A DNA stretch of 64,000 nucleotides from Macrobrachium rosenbergii (GCF_040412425.1 NC_089753.1:35457413-35521412); one strand, 5' to 3'. Shown: positions 46,270 to 57,553, numbered from the stretch's first letter. The notes: generated by a model not told the origin, from the sequence alone. Program-made: numbers and translations.

Positions 46270-47572
46270 GCTTGTACTAACAAGAGCTCAAGGTGACACA
46301 GGGCCTCCTGGCCTTGTATCGAATATCGCTGAAGTCTGTCGGCTGTAACGATTTTGAGCTCTTGTTCAGCTCTTGTTCTCTCGAATCGGAAGATTACACG
46401 GGTTTCCTTTGGGAGAAACTTGTAGGACTGTTAGAAAATAGATTTATGCAAATAAGATTAACTGTCAGAAGTAGTAGGCAGTGCCCAGCAAATGTAAGTG
46501 ATTGCTACCAAAGTAGTAAAGAGTAAAATGTTCACACGCGAGACGAAAGTCTGTAAGAGTATGGCAGAGCTCTTGATTTTGATACCTTTCTAAGTCTTGG
46601 TGCTCTCAAGATTTTACGTGTAAATTCAGACTCGTTAAACGGGGCGTGGCACATGTGTAATGGTGTCGAAGTTTTCCTTAAATTACTTAGACTAATGTGC
46701 GGTTAGTTTAAATCCTTTTCAGTATCATTGGTTCTAATATTTTTCTGAGTTTCAAGTAATTTTCAGCTGTATTTATTACTAATATTTTCCAGATACTTCT
46801 ACTACTACTACTACTACTACTACTTTAGCATGTCCTTTGCAAGGCTAGGCAGGCGTTAATTTATGTTGAAATCGATATTGCAAATACTTTATGGCTCTCC
46901 TGACAATAAAAACTTCCGTTATTATGGCGGATATTTTTAGAAGTTCTAATTTCGGATTTCTCATTGTATGTCGGGAGATAAAAAAAATCAGTTTTCTGTT
47001 GTATGATTTTGAAAATTCATTCTCCAGTTCGTCTTAAGAAAGAGAGAGAGATAGGAGGGAGAATTTGATGCCTATATATTTAACCCAGGGCGGAAGAATT
47101 ATAAGAACGTAGAAAGTGGGAACACTGTTAATTGAGCATTGTGAGAGATCCAAGGCTGGGTTCTCCTAACCCGTAGCAGACGTCCTTTGGTACATCTTGA
47201 GCAACGATGCCAATTGTCATGTAACCTGCCAGGTATCCTTGGTTGGTCGTCTGTCTCTCCGACTCGAAGAACCTACAGTACCGGGAACCTTGCTAGTACC
47301 CTGGGTACTATAGGTACCCCGGTGTCGTCTGATGAATTGCCAATTAACCTGCGAGGCAAATCCGTCCATGTGATTCGTCGTCAATTGTGAGGTAATCCGC
47401 TCCATGTTATTAGTCCTCCATCCACCCCTTCCTCAGTAGCCGCCCCCCCCCCCCAAACTCTCGCTAACATACACTGGATAGCTGGTGACGACGGCCGAAG
47501 CGACACCGACGTACGCACGAACTCGTACACACCAGTCTGCCATCGATCCTTCCTTACTAGCCACCCCTCCGT

Positions 47573-47577
<5 letters not shown>
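46266..47577. other. unannotated sequence
   Basis: Contains a (CTA)n run at about 46797-46823. Around 47210-47410 degenerate motifs such as tgccaatt, aacctgc(c/g)agg and ggtacc recur without a clear period. No gene recognised. Confidence 0.4.
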
Positions 47578-47631
<54 letters not shown>

Positions 47632-47668
47632 GCCCACCTACGCCATACTCCTACCCTTTCTCTTGCTG

Positions 47669-47751
<83 letters not shown>

Positions 47752-47827
47752 AGCCCCCATTAACCCTTCGTCTTCTATGCCATAATCGTATTTTCCACCC
47801 CGTCCCTCTCCATCTTCCTATTCCAGC

Positions 47828-47901
<74 letters not shown>
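47578..47901 (+). repeat. three (CT)n arrays in close succession
   Basis: CT arrays at 47578-47628, 47678-47749 and 47830-47901. Unlike the 43-kb cluster, the intervening C-rich spacers are not obviously homologous. Confidence 0.95.
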
Positions 47902-47902
<1 letters not shown>

Positions 47903-48391
47903 GTGCCTTCCTCTTATTTTTATTTCTGGTCTTCCCCATCCTTCTCCCCGCGCCCTCCGAATTCTCTCGTTCCGTTGCTTTCCTTTGGGTCCTCCTCCTC
48001 CTCCTCCTCCTCCTCCTCCTCCTCCTCCTCCTCCTTCCTCCTTCCTCCTTCCTCCTCCTCCTCCTCCTCCTCTTCCTCCTCTTCCTCCTTCCTCTCCTTC
48101 GTCATCGCTCTTACTCCTTCTTTACACCTTTTTGCTGTTGCTTCTGCCGTTTGTCCTTCCTCTCTTACCACACCCCTTTTCTCTGCTGCTGCGACTGAGG
48201 CAGCGGGCCCATTTTGTCCGCCCACCCCCCAACCCCACCCCCCCCCTTCCACCGACATACGCCCATACGCACCCTTTCGCCCTCTCTCCCTTTTTGTCCA
48301 TATTCGTTTTCTCATCTTTTCTCTTTGGGTAAATAATTGTCCTTCTGCAGCGCGCTTTTACCTCCCTCTCTTCCCCTCCTAACCTTTTCCT

Positions 48392-48466
<75 letters not shown>

Positions 48467-48840
48467 TTCATCCTCCATTCCTTTTACCCAATATTATTCA
48501 GTTTCTCAAATTTACTCTCTTGGTCAATAATTGTCCTTCAGCCATGGACCCTACCTCCCTGTCTCCTCCTCTTCCTCCTTTTTTTCATATTTTTCGTTGT
48601 CCATTATCCTTTGTTGGACCTTTCCTCCTTTTCTCTCCTTTATCACCATTTCCTTAGCGTCCTCAAATTTATTTTTCTATCCTTTTTTTCCTGCTCCCCT
48701 TTCTCCTTTTTTCATTTTTTTTTGTCCAATACCCTTTGTTGAACCTTTCTTCCTTTCCTCTCCTTTATCGCCATTTCCTTAGCGTCCTCAAATTTATTTT
48801 CCTATCCTTTTTTTTTCCTCCTCCCTTTTCCTTTGAATAT
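47902..48840 (+). repeat. pyrimidine-rich block with (CTC)n, (CA)n and a 124-bp tandem duplication
   Basis: Includes CTC/TTC trinucleotides at 47990-48090, a perfect CA array of about 71 bp at 48393-48463, and a two-copy duplication of period ~124 bp (ccatttccttagcgtcctca at 48647 and 48771). Nearly the whole + strand here is C/T, giving Pro/Ser/Leu-rich artificial frames on + and Glu/Gly-rich ones on -. Confidence 0.9.
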
Positions 48841-49129
48841 CGAGAGAGACGCAAAAGCAAACATCGCCTCCCCTCTTGAGCTGCAGATGCACGGAAGGTA
48901 ATTGAAGGAAGGGCCACGGATTCGGTGTCAAACGAAGATTTGGACCAGGAGGGAACGACTTTTGGGGGTGGGGGGGAGTTGTGCGGGGTGGCTAGGTGCC
49001 CTCAGCGACGTGTAGTTTGTTAGTAGGTGTTACCTACGGGTCTTGAGGTTTAGGAGAATTTGAGCTCTTAGTTTGTCGTGTGAAGTAACAGCAGATGGGT
49101 TTGCCCCTATTCCAGTCAGTTGAAAAGTC

Positions 49130-49132
<3 letters not shown>

Positions 49133-49188
<56 letters not shown>
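49133..49188 (+). repeat. (CT)n microsatellite
   Basis: Perfect CT array of about 56 bp. Confidence 0.97.
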
Positions 49189-49192
<4 letters not shown>

Positions 49193-49619
49193 TGTTGATG
49201 ACGAGCTCTATTCGATGCCATTTGGGCCGAGCCAGCCAGGGTAGCAGGGCTTGGGTACAGTTGTGTGGGGAGGCGGGGGCGCAGGGTGGTACACGATCGT
49301 CAGCTCTATCTCATCCCATCAGCATAACATCCATTAGGAGCCAGTGAAGTGGGGTGGTTAGGGGTTGGAGGGGGTTTCAGGCATGGTAATGGCGATTGGA
49401 GGGGTCTTGTTAACACAAAAGAGAACTTTCATGGAGTGGACACAATTCACTTTCACGCCTTTTCACCTCCTCTGTGTTAAGTGAAATGGAGGTGTGTGAA
49501 TATTATTACCCACTGGGGAACGGGAATCTCAGTACTGGGAGAGTTACCTAGTATTTTCTGCTGGAGCATTTTGGACTTGAAGTACTGTGATTATTTGGGA
49601 TACGGGTCGGTTCATTAAC
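49189..49619. other. unannotated sequence
   Basis: No feature recognised. Confidence 0.4.
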
Positions 49620-50120
49620 AAGTGCTCCTTTCATATTCACCTTCTTCCATCGTACTCTCCACTCTCCTAGTAATTGATTCATAGGGCAACTGCGAGGTTT
49701 TCCTCTTGTTGCAAGTGGGTGTTACAGACTAATACACACAAACAAAGCCACTCCAACATCTAAAAACATAAGACACCTCACGCGTCTCGTCTGTCGACCT
49801 CAAACCGCGCAACGACTCCTCGCTGCTGGGAGAAAGGGCGCTGGTTACTGGTACAATACATGTACATACGCTACCGTGGTGTAAGCGATGACAGGCAGGG
49901 CAGCCGATCGAGACTACAGTCTACCCCCAAAGCCAAATCTGAGTCCTTCAAAGAAGGCATCGTACTTACCCCATACAAGTGGAAAAACAAGCACGTTAAA
50001 AGAAGAGGAGGAAGAAGACACCTTTCAAACCTTTTACTGTCAATTTCCATTTCAGCGCTGAATGACCTCGTAGGTACCAGTGCTTGACCTTTGGCTTAAA
50101 TTCTATATTCAGTTCAATTC
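49620..50120 (+). mobile_element. SINE-like family A, copy A9, 5'-truncated and split by ~305-bp insertion
   Basis: The first part (gtgctcctttcatattcacc ... gcaactgcgaggttttcctc) ends near 49711. The second part begins at acacctttcaaaccttttac near 50018 and ends with cttaaattctatattcag. The insert (about 49712-50017) starts agtgggtgttacagac and ends gaggaggaagaag. It matches no other sequence in the window. A solo LTR or another non-autonomous element is possible but unproven. Confidence 0.8.
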
Positions 50121-51373
50121 AGGCAAGAAGACGTGCTTCTCCTAAGCCTTCTCAGTGTGTATGAAAACTTGGGTAAACCGTTAGTCTCCACTACACATTT
50201 AGGGGTTTTGATTTATGTATAATCTTTCCCTATATATCCTTGTTCCTCACGGTATTGATTGCCGAATTCCCAAAATAAAACCCTTGCAGTTTGGGTACAG
50301 GTAAATGTCAACATTCTGATATTTTGAAAAGCAGTACGGATTCAATTTATTATTTTTTTTTTTGCGCGCGCGCGCGATTAAGCATGGTAGTCAGGCAACC
50401 CTTATTATTGACTTTGTACAAATCGGGAACGTATTTGGTTATAATTCCTTTAGTATATTTCGCATCCATCTTGCTTAAAACCCCTGCCAAGAAGCAGCAG
50501 AACTCGAAATGAACAGAGCTGGTTTATTTTAACAGCAATAAGTCGCATAATTTTGTCATAAAAAGAGAAAGTGTGTTTTGAGGAAAATTGAAAGGATTTC
50601 AAGACCTTAGACTGTTATATGCTCCTCATTACGGTTGAGAAATTGGGGCTGAGGACAAAGTTTTATGATTGACTGAATTAATATGAATATGATATTAAAA
50701 GCCTTGAAACTGGTCCGAGGTAGCCGCGTTCTGAGGTCAAAATGAGCTGAAGCGACGTTTTGACTTTTCAAAAAGGAAACTGAGCCGTTGTTTTGAATTT
50801 GGAAAATGAGCTGAATCAACGTCCTTTTAACATTCTTCATATGTAAATTAATCATGTGATTTGGCATCTGAAAAAAATTTGCTGAATTCTTACTACTCAA
50901 AATGCTGAATAATATCGTCAGAGTTTTTCAAGTGACGTACATAAATGTGACTGGAATTTTCTAAAAGGGCTTATGAGATGTGATCCGGGCTTTTGAATAG
51001 TGATCTGGTAAGGTTTGATTCGGACATGAAGATTGGGTGAATCATCAGGATTCGGATGATGTGGTTCCGAGCTCAAAAAATGGGCTGCATTCTCGTGATG
51101 ATTCAGAGTATTGAAACTGGATTATGAAACAGGCTCCCGTAGGATGTTGGGCCAATTAAAAACTCAGAAGTTCAAACGAAGATGCTATGCGTGTCCCTAA
51201 AGCAGTAACTTATATTTTTATCTGTTTATTTGTTAATTTATCTTTTTTTCTAATAACTGACCTTTCTGTATTCCTTAACTTCTGTTACTTTTTAAAGATG
51301 AGTACCATATTTGGAAGGCTGAATTTCAGGTAAATGGCCGATATAGGCTTATGTATGAATAGGGTTTTATCAT

Positions 51374-51378
<5 letters not shown>
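50121..51378. other. unannotated AT-rich sequence
   Basis: A short CG run (gcgcgcgcgcg at about 50364) is the only distinctive element. Confidence 0.4.

Positions 51379-51436
<58 letters not shown>
51379..51436 (+). repeat. (TAA)n microsatellite
   Basis: Trinucleotide array of about 58 bp. Confidence 0.97.
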
Positions 51437-51439
<3 letters not shown>

Positions 51440-52209
51440 AAATTCGATCTTGTAAAACCAAGTAGTTGAATCATATGTTTTCGGACTCGAGTTTCATAGT
51501 GAATGTGAGATCAGACTTTCTAAATGCGCTTTTCGATTGAAAACTTTGATACCCCTTACGTGTGGATATTCGATTACCTGCCGATTAACATCTAAGAGAA
51601 CTCTCCGTTAATACCATTGTATTAGTCTCTGCCTGTCAAGCACCTGTCATCGTTTATTCATCTCGTCCTCGCAGGTAGAAATCAAACCTTGGTGCGCCTC
51701 ATCCATCATCGTCAGATTTTTGAAGCAGGTGGTCTGGAGTGCGACGAGATGGTTTTCAAAGGATTTTCATCCTTAAGTGGTCTGGGTCGAAGAGTGTGAA
51801 ATCGTCTTCGGGGAGAAATTGTCTACTTTCATGGAGGTCGTAGTTTGGGGACATTATAATTTTTGAATTGCCAGTTATTAATTTTTTTTCTAGGGCGATT
51901 TCAAATCGTCTGGTCTAATGAAAGTCGATTGACCTTTTTCTTTTTTGCTCTTCTCTGGTTTTTGAAATTGTAGAGCGCTTTAAAATGGCTGGAAATTTGT
52001 CATTCCTTTTTAGGACCCTGTTTTCCTGTAATCTTCTTATCAATTTTGTGAAACGCAATTCGCATGTATGCAAGTATACCATAGTTGTATATACAATTTT
52101 TTTTTAATCTCTATACGCCTTTTTTTTCGTGAAGGAGGTGGGAGATTATTTTTCGGTTTTCGGAAAGTATTTTGGGATGAGGTTGCTAGCCCCGTGACCC
52201 GCCACAAGG

Positions 52210-52210
<1 letters not shown>
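51437..52210. other. unannotated sequence
   Basis: No feature recognised. Confidence 0.4.

Positions 52211-52271
<61 letters not shown>
52211..52271 (+). repeat. (TTA)n microsatellite
   Basis: Perfect TAT/TTA array of about 61 bp. Confidence 0.97.
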
Positions 52272-52274
<3 letters not shown>

Positions 52275-52799
52275 AAGATGAAACCTATTCATATTTAACA
52301 AGCCCACCTAAGGGGCCTTTGACTTGAAATTCAAGCTTCCAAAGAATATTAAGGTGTTCATTCGAAAGAAGTAACTGGAGGTAGTGGGGCATACAGAAAG
52401 AGGAGACCAGTTATTAGAAAAACAGATAAATCAACAAATAAAAATGTAAGTAAATGATTAAAATACAAGGAGAATTGTATTAGGGTAATAATGCATTGCA
52501 CCTTTGCTTAACTTCTGAAGTTCCAATTGCACGACTCCCTCCAGGATTTCGTCATGGTGTCACTTTCCAGTTATTGAGCAGACGCCAGTTTTTTTTTTTT
52601 TTTCCCCGTCGGATAACCAGTGGTATAGCGACCGTGTTTCTGCTTATACATAATGTACAATGAAGGCTCGATGGCCTGGACACACACGCAAAAGCGAATT
52701 TTCCAGGCACTAAGGAACTGCCGCTAATGATTCTGTGTTTACACGATTACATATTATATTAAGTTTTTTACTGTGGTGTAATCTCGTGTAGACTCAATT

Positions 52800-52802
<3 letters not shown>
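52272..52802. other. unannotated sequence
   Basis: No feature recognised. Confidence 0.4.

Positions 52803-52875
<73 letters not shown>
52803..52875 (+). repeat. (CT)n microsatellite
   Basis: Perfect CT array of about 73 bp. Confidence 0.98.
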
Positions 52876-52880
<5 letters not shown>

Positions 52881-53081
52881 TCGCTTACGTATTGACTAAA
52901 TATAGCTTTTGGTTTTCCCCTTACGTTTCTAACAAAGGTGTCAGAACCTACTACAAGGAAGTTTATTATATGAAACTTTTTTTTTTTGAACCCGTTAGCT
53001 GTAATATAAAAAGACCTCCGGGTGATTTCATCTAACAGAAAAAACTTAAGCAGGGTTCTTAGGAGAAATTGTGGTGATTTG

Positions 53082-53085
<4 letters not shown>

Positions 53086-53147
<62 letters not shown>
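53086..53147 (+). repeat. (GA)n microsatellite
   Basis: Perfect GA array of about 62 bp. Confidence 0.97.
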
Positions 53148-53149
<2 letters not shown>

Positions 53150-53270
53150 GGTGTTGGGCTGGCGGTGTAGTATATAGCCTTCGCTGGTCCTGGTAACTGG
53201 AGGAACAAAATATAGGTAGCCAACAACAATAGTATGAGGGTTGATATTTGCTCTTTACCCAGTAACTAGT

Positions 53271-53273
<3 letters not shown>

Positions 53274-53339
<66 letters not shown>
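53274..53339 (+). repeat. (CT)n microsatellite
   Basis: Perfect CT array of about 66 bp, in opposite polarity to the GA array 127 bp upstream. Confidence 0.97.
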
Positions 53340-53340
<1 letters not shown>

Positions 53341-53859
53341 GCTTAATGCAACCCCGATAGCTTTGATTCACAGGTAAACAGGTGTGGGGTGGGGGAAGGG
53401 GTAACTCCCCCCTCTGTGATCGTAGATCCGCACCTTTTAGTGCAGCCATAACAATAGTATTACAGGCAATGGTGACAGAGGCACTGAACGCCTTACTTAC
53501 CTCCTAGGTAGATATAGGAAGGATAATGGAATAACCAGTGATTTTTGTCTGTTGCGGACGAGAAATGTACACCGTAAATGAAGTTGCCGAATATAAGTGT
53601 GCTTATATAGTCGTATGATGTTAGTTCCGTAAGTGTGCTTATGTTTACAGTGGCTGTAAACATAACAATCATATGTGTAAATTTCACTCAGAAAGCAAAT
53701 CAAGAAGTTTTGTTTTCAGCTTAATCCTTGGTAAACTTATGTTGTCAAACGAATTGAATTGGCGGGTAATAGTTGAGTGCTACTGGGGGACGTTCTGTTG
53801 CCCTTATTGTTTGCCTTTCTCCCACATTTTATGGCATAAAGCGTAGACGGAGATCGAAG
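53340..53859. other. unannotated sequence
   Basis: Contains a small palindrome gtttacagtggctgtaaac near 53643 and the short repeat taagtgtgcttat twice. No gene recognised. Confidence 0.4.
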
Positions 53860-54224
53860 AGAATTTAGTTTGGAGTAGCGGCAAAAAATTGCAGACTGAA
53901 TACGTACTTAGATGCGTAATAGAATGCATTCTATATCCAAGAGATGAAATTCAGGGTAAATCTAAGAAAAAAGCAAAATTAATCATGTCAGTGTATGAAC
54001 GAAATTGGGAAGTAACACAAGATGGAGAAGGTTCAATGAGGCTGAATCTTCGAAATATTTAAAAAGCAATATTTAATAAAGTTCTCCCGGTTTGTATTTA
54101 ACGAAATACTGCAAAAGACAGTCAAGCGGTGGACAGACTGAATGATGATGGGGAATATAATTGACCGAAATTGCGTACGAAATTATGATTATACTTTCAA
54201 AACTACTCATAGTAGCATGAGTCT

Positions 54225-54385
54225 TGAAATGAAGAAGCAAATCCACAGTTATTTATATGCACATATATTTAAAGATAATTCTGTACCGAAAGCCTTCGGG
54301 AAACTTCGATTCACCTTTCTGTAAAGATTTATCTTTAAAATATAATATGTACTTATACATAACTGTGGATTTGTTTCTCCATTAT
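54225..54385. mobile_element. fold-back/MITE-like hairpin family C, copy C2
   Basis: The left arm aatgaagaagcaaatccaca and the right arm (reverse complement aatggagaaacaaatccaca) continue into gttat(t/g)tata and atatttaaagata blocks. The centre contains accgaaagccttcgggaaac. The same terminal sequence occurs in C1, so this is a dispersed family rather than a chance palindrome. It sits inside the LINE remnant, so it inserted later. Confidence 0.75.
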
Positions 54386-54466
54386 ACTTTTTAGTAAGAT
54401 CGGTATTCAGATACGGAAGTGATGGTATGGTAATGAAATTAAGAAGTCAGGTGGCAGGATAGAGTG

Positions 54467-54850
54467 AGAAATTATACCATAAGGGAAATTAGAAATTATA
54501 TCATAAGGGAAATAAGAAATGATACCATAAGGGAAATTAGAAATGATACCATAAGGGAAATTAGAAATTACACCATAAGGGAAATTAGAAATGATACCAT
54601 AAGGGAAATAAGAAATGATACCATAAGGGAAATTAAAAATTATACCATGAGGGAAATTAGAAAGGATACCATAAGGGAAATTAGAAATGATATCATAAGG
54701 GAAATTAGAAATGATACCATAAGGGAAATTAGAAATGATACCATAAGGGAAATTAGAAATTATACCATAAGGGAAATTAAAAATGATACCATAAGGGAAA
54801 CTAAAAATGATACCATAAGGGAAATTAGAAATGATACCATAAGGGAAATT
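54467..54850 (+). repeat. 24-bp minisatellite, 16 units, derived from LINE coding sequence
   Basis: Sixteen units with an exact 24-bp period (the core aagggaaatt recurs at 54481, 54505 ... 54841) and no indels. Because 24 is divisible by three, both strands stay open: + encodes the octapeptide RNDTIREI, - encodes SNFPYGII-type repeats. The unit matches the LINE segment that encodes RIVRNYAPGE at about 28730, where related RTs have vRNexIRE. The array therefore probably grew from eight codons of the RT C-terminus. The units vary at a few fixed positions (gat/tat, atacc/atatc). I do not regard it as a gene. Confidence 0.9.
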
Positions 54851-55021
54851 ACTAAAGTTCATATTTCGATGACTTAATATTGAAGGGGGGTAATGGAGAT
54901 GTTGTGGACAACACCTCACAACCCCCAGAGATTAGCCCTTATAAGAGAATCAGCTGGGCGCCTGTGGGCACCAGACTAGTATGAAGGTATATTCCTACTT
55001 GGGTGAGACCTATGAGATTGG

Positions 55022-55329
55022 ATCTCGTGGGGAGGTAGTGTCGTCAGTGCACCTCACGTGGTGCACTGTAGGCGTTACTTAAGGGCCTTTGCAGCGTCCC
55101 TTCGGCCCCTAGGTGAAACCTCTTCATTCCTTTTACTGTATATCCGTTCAAAGTCTCTTACTTCTGACTTTCCACCCTCTCTAACAATTGTTTCATATTG
55201 CAACTGCGATGTTTTTCTCCTTTAACACCTTTCAAACCTCCTTTCTGTCAATTTCCCTTTCAGCGATGAATGATCTCATAGGTCCCAGGGCTTGGCCTTT
55301 GGCTTAAATTTTATATTCTATTCTATTCT
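55022..55329 (+). mobile_element. SINE-like family A, copy A10
   Basis: Full-length copy: tcgtggggaggtagtgtcg, gtgcacctcacgtggtgcac, cccttcggcccctaggtg, tctctaacaattgtttcata, cagcgatgaatgatctcata, and an (ttcta)n tail. A short imperfect flanking repeat (agattgg at 55015 and again after the tail) may be the TSD. Confidence 0.87.
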
Positions 55330-55527
55330 GTAAGATTGGGGTCTGAAAGAGATATGGGTGGTGGAATTTCACAGAGGCCCTTAGTTTTCCGTGACGTTGG
55401 ATGCTATGATGATGGTGATACATAACTCGTTAAGAAAAAGAGAGCTTGTATTTAAACGCTGCTGATATCTAACACTGGAAAAAGAAACAATCTTTTATGT
55501 ATATTCATTTGATGCAATAAACATTAT

Positions 55528-55906
55528 TGGTGAAGAAATCCACATTGGCGTAAATGTTTATTAAGAATATATTTACACTTACACCACGTACTAGTTCCCC
55601 ATTGGATGGGTGGGTATCGTTCTCAGCTAGCATTCGGCTGGCCCCGCGTTCGATTCTCCGGCCGGCCAATGAAGAATTAGAGGAATTTATTTCTGGTGAT
55701 AGAAATTCATTTCTCGTTATAATGTGGTTCGGATTCCACAGTAAGCTGTAGGTCCCGTTGCTAGATAACCAATTGGTTCTTAGCCACGTAAAATAAATCT
55801 AATCCTTCGGGCCAGCCCTGGGAGAGCTGTTAATCAGTTCAGTAGTCTGGTTAAACTAAGGTATGCTTAACTTACACCAAATACTCCACAGTGGATTTCT
55901 TCACCA
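55528..55906. repeat. 16-bp perfect inverted repeats bracketing SINE B6
   Basis: tggtgaagaaatccac at 55528-55543 and its exact reverse complement at 55891-55906 flank the SINE. The arms extend imperfectly inward (ttggcgtaaatg versus gtggagtatttg). This looks like a MITE or fold-back element of ~100 bp that was later split by the SINE. Its terminal sequence resembles, but differs from, that of family C (gagaaacaaatccac). Confidence 0.8.
55587..55869 (+). mobile_element. tRNA-headed SINE family B, copy B6 (nested)
   Basis: The head reads tgggtatcgttctcagctag and ccgcgttcgattctccggcc (B box). The full body runs to gtctggttaaactaaggtat and gcttaa. The direct repeat acttacacca occurs at 55577-55586 and 55870-55879 and fits a target-site duplication. 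Inserted inside the inverted-repeat element at 55528-55906. Confidence 0.9.
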
Positions 55907-56296
55907 TTTTAGTGACTCGTGCCATTATGAGATTTTATAAACATTGTTATTACGAATATAACTTAACAGAAGTGCATCTAAATTTATCCTAGTCGACGGA
56001 GAGGTACCTGACGTCATTTCTAGGGACCATAAGATGTCCTGTCCACATATATGGGAAAGGTAGCTCATTCATTGCTTTTGTTTGTTTACTGTGCTGGATT
56101 CATCAGATCGTCATATATGGTAGAGGTGGGAACCCTTTTTGAGAAGCCTTTTAAGATGTTGCTGAGGTATATATCCGGTAGTGAGTGCAAGGAATTGCTT
56201 ATACGTATCCGCTGATACAGACTGGCCATAAAGATATATGTGCCGGGTGTACTGAAGGATAAATGCTGTTGAAAATTCTCGTTTATTTTAACGTTC
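55907..56296. other. unannotated sequence
   Basis: No feature recognised. Confidence 0.4.
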
Positions 56297-56377
56297 TCTA
56301 TCTCTCTCTCTCTCTGTACTGTTGAAATCTGATAGAATGGGTTTCTCATTCATCAGTTTAACATAGTCTGTACATGA

Positions 56378-56432
<55 letters not shown>

Positions 56433-56504
56433 CTGTATCTAGGTTGAAACCAAATAGAACGGGTTTTTCATTCATCAGTTTAACATACTTGATGCATACA
56501 TCAA

Positions 56505-56571
<67 letters not shown>

Positions 56572-56617
56572 CTGTATCTAGGTTGAAACTAATAGAACGG
56601 GTTTTTCATTCATCAGT

Positions 56618-56677
<60 letters not shown>

Positions 56678-56751
56678 ACTGTATCTAGGTTGAAACCAAT
56701 AGAACGGGTTTTTCATTCATCAGTTTAACATAGATGATGCATACATCAAAG

Positions 56752-56809
<58 letters not shown>
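56297..56809 (+). repeat. tandem (CT)n + spacer cluster (5 arrays)
   Basis: A short CT run at 56299-56313, then arrays at 56384-56429, 56508-56568, 56618-56675 and 56756-56809. Four homologous spacers carry tactgtatctaggttgaaac, agaacgggtttttcattcat and cagtttaaca(ta). The third spacer is truncated and the first is the most diverged. This is the same architecture as the clusters at 37.6 and 43.0 kb but with an unrelated spacer. Confidence 0.96.
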
Positions 56810-56815
<6 letters not shown>

Positions 56816-57386
56816 CTATCGCATTGCGAACTTGACACAGTGTGTTCAAATGAAGCAAATTAAATATTTCAGCTGTGTAATTGCAAATATCTTTTTTTTG
56901 TGGATTCGGTTTCGCTGTGGTTTTCCAGGTAGACCGGTTGGCGATTATAAGAAAAAAAATCCTTTTGCGAGATCACTGGTCTGTCTAATATATCAACGAG
57001 ATTAGGTATCAGTGAAACGATTTATATACCCTGATAAAGGAGATTCAAGATAAGAAAGAAAAAAGTAACATGGATTGTGGGGTTTTGTGGGTCACGCTTA
57101 GGAACGAAAGCAACTGAAATAAATGACTAAGATTCGTAGCAAAAATAAACATCGGTTTTAATTCCTTTCAAAAATCGGGTTTAATTCCTTTCCGTTTCCT
57201 TTGATTTTGTAGTTCTCCCACAGGAAGCCTTTCAGCTCGTTCATAGGAATGAATGTACATTAATAATAGCAGTAATACTTAATAATAATAGTAATACTGA
57301 CTTGACAACAATAAAAGGGGGAAGAAAAATGTTGAGATGGGTAAAGAAAAATGCTAATTGCAAAAAATCAGTGTAACACTCATGAT
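56810..57386. other. unannotated sequence
   Basis: No feature recognised. Confidence 0.4.
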
Positions 57387-57553
57387 ATCTTACTTTCCAC
57401 CTTCTCGAACAATTGTTTCAGAGTGCAACTGCGAGGTTTTCCTCCTGTTACATCTTTCAAACCTCCTCGCTGTCAGTTTCCCTTTCAGCTCTGAATGACC
57501 TAATAGGTCCCAGCGCTTGGCCTTTGGCCCGAATCCTATATTCTATTCTATTC
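57387..57553 (+). mobile_element. SINE-like family A, copy A11 (5'-truncated)
   Basis: Begins at tcttactttccaccttctcg and carries the complete 3' half (gcaactgcgaggttttcctc, gctctgaatgacctaatagg, ttggcctttggcccgaatcc) with an (ttcta)n tail. 5' truncation is usual for LINE-mobilised copies. Confidence 0.85.

Larger units (their letters stand above)
53860..54890 (+). mobile_element. second decayed copy related to the 28-kb LINE
   Basis: At about 53918 the DNA aatagaatgcattctatatc parallels aatagaatgcatcgtatatc at 28410, which encodes the RMHxISxE segment after the RT active site. At 54405-54480 the sequence acggaagtgatggtatggta ... ggcaggatagagtgagaaat parallels 28640-28750 (acatgaattgtggcatgaca ... 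tgcaggatagtgagaaatta). The order is conserved, so this looks like a heavily decayed second copy. It is interrupted by hairpin element C2 and expanded by the 24-bp minisatellite. Stops occur throughout. The alignment was made by eye and is weaker than for the 28-kb copy. Confidence 0.6.

Noticed and set aside
47903..48382. Ser/Pro-rich frame of 159 residues
   Set aside because: Pyrimidine-rich low complexity; comparable frames exist in other registers and on the opposite strand.
54407..54919. 170-residue minus-strand and 137-residue plus-strand repeat proteins
   Set aside because: Both come from the 24-bp minisatellite, whose period is a multiple of three. No initiation context, signal peptide or non-repeat domain supports a gene.
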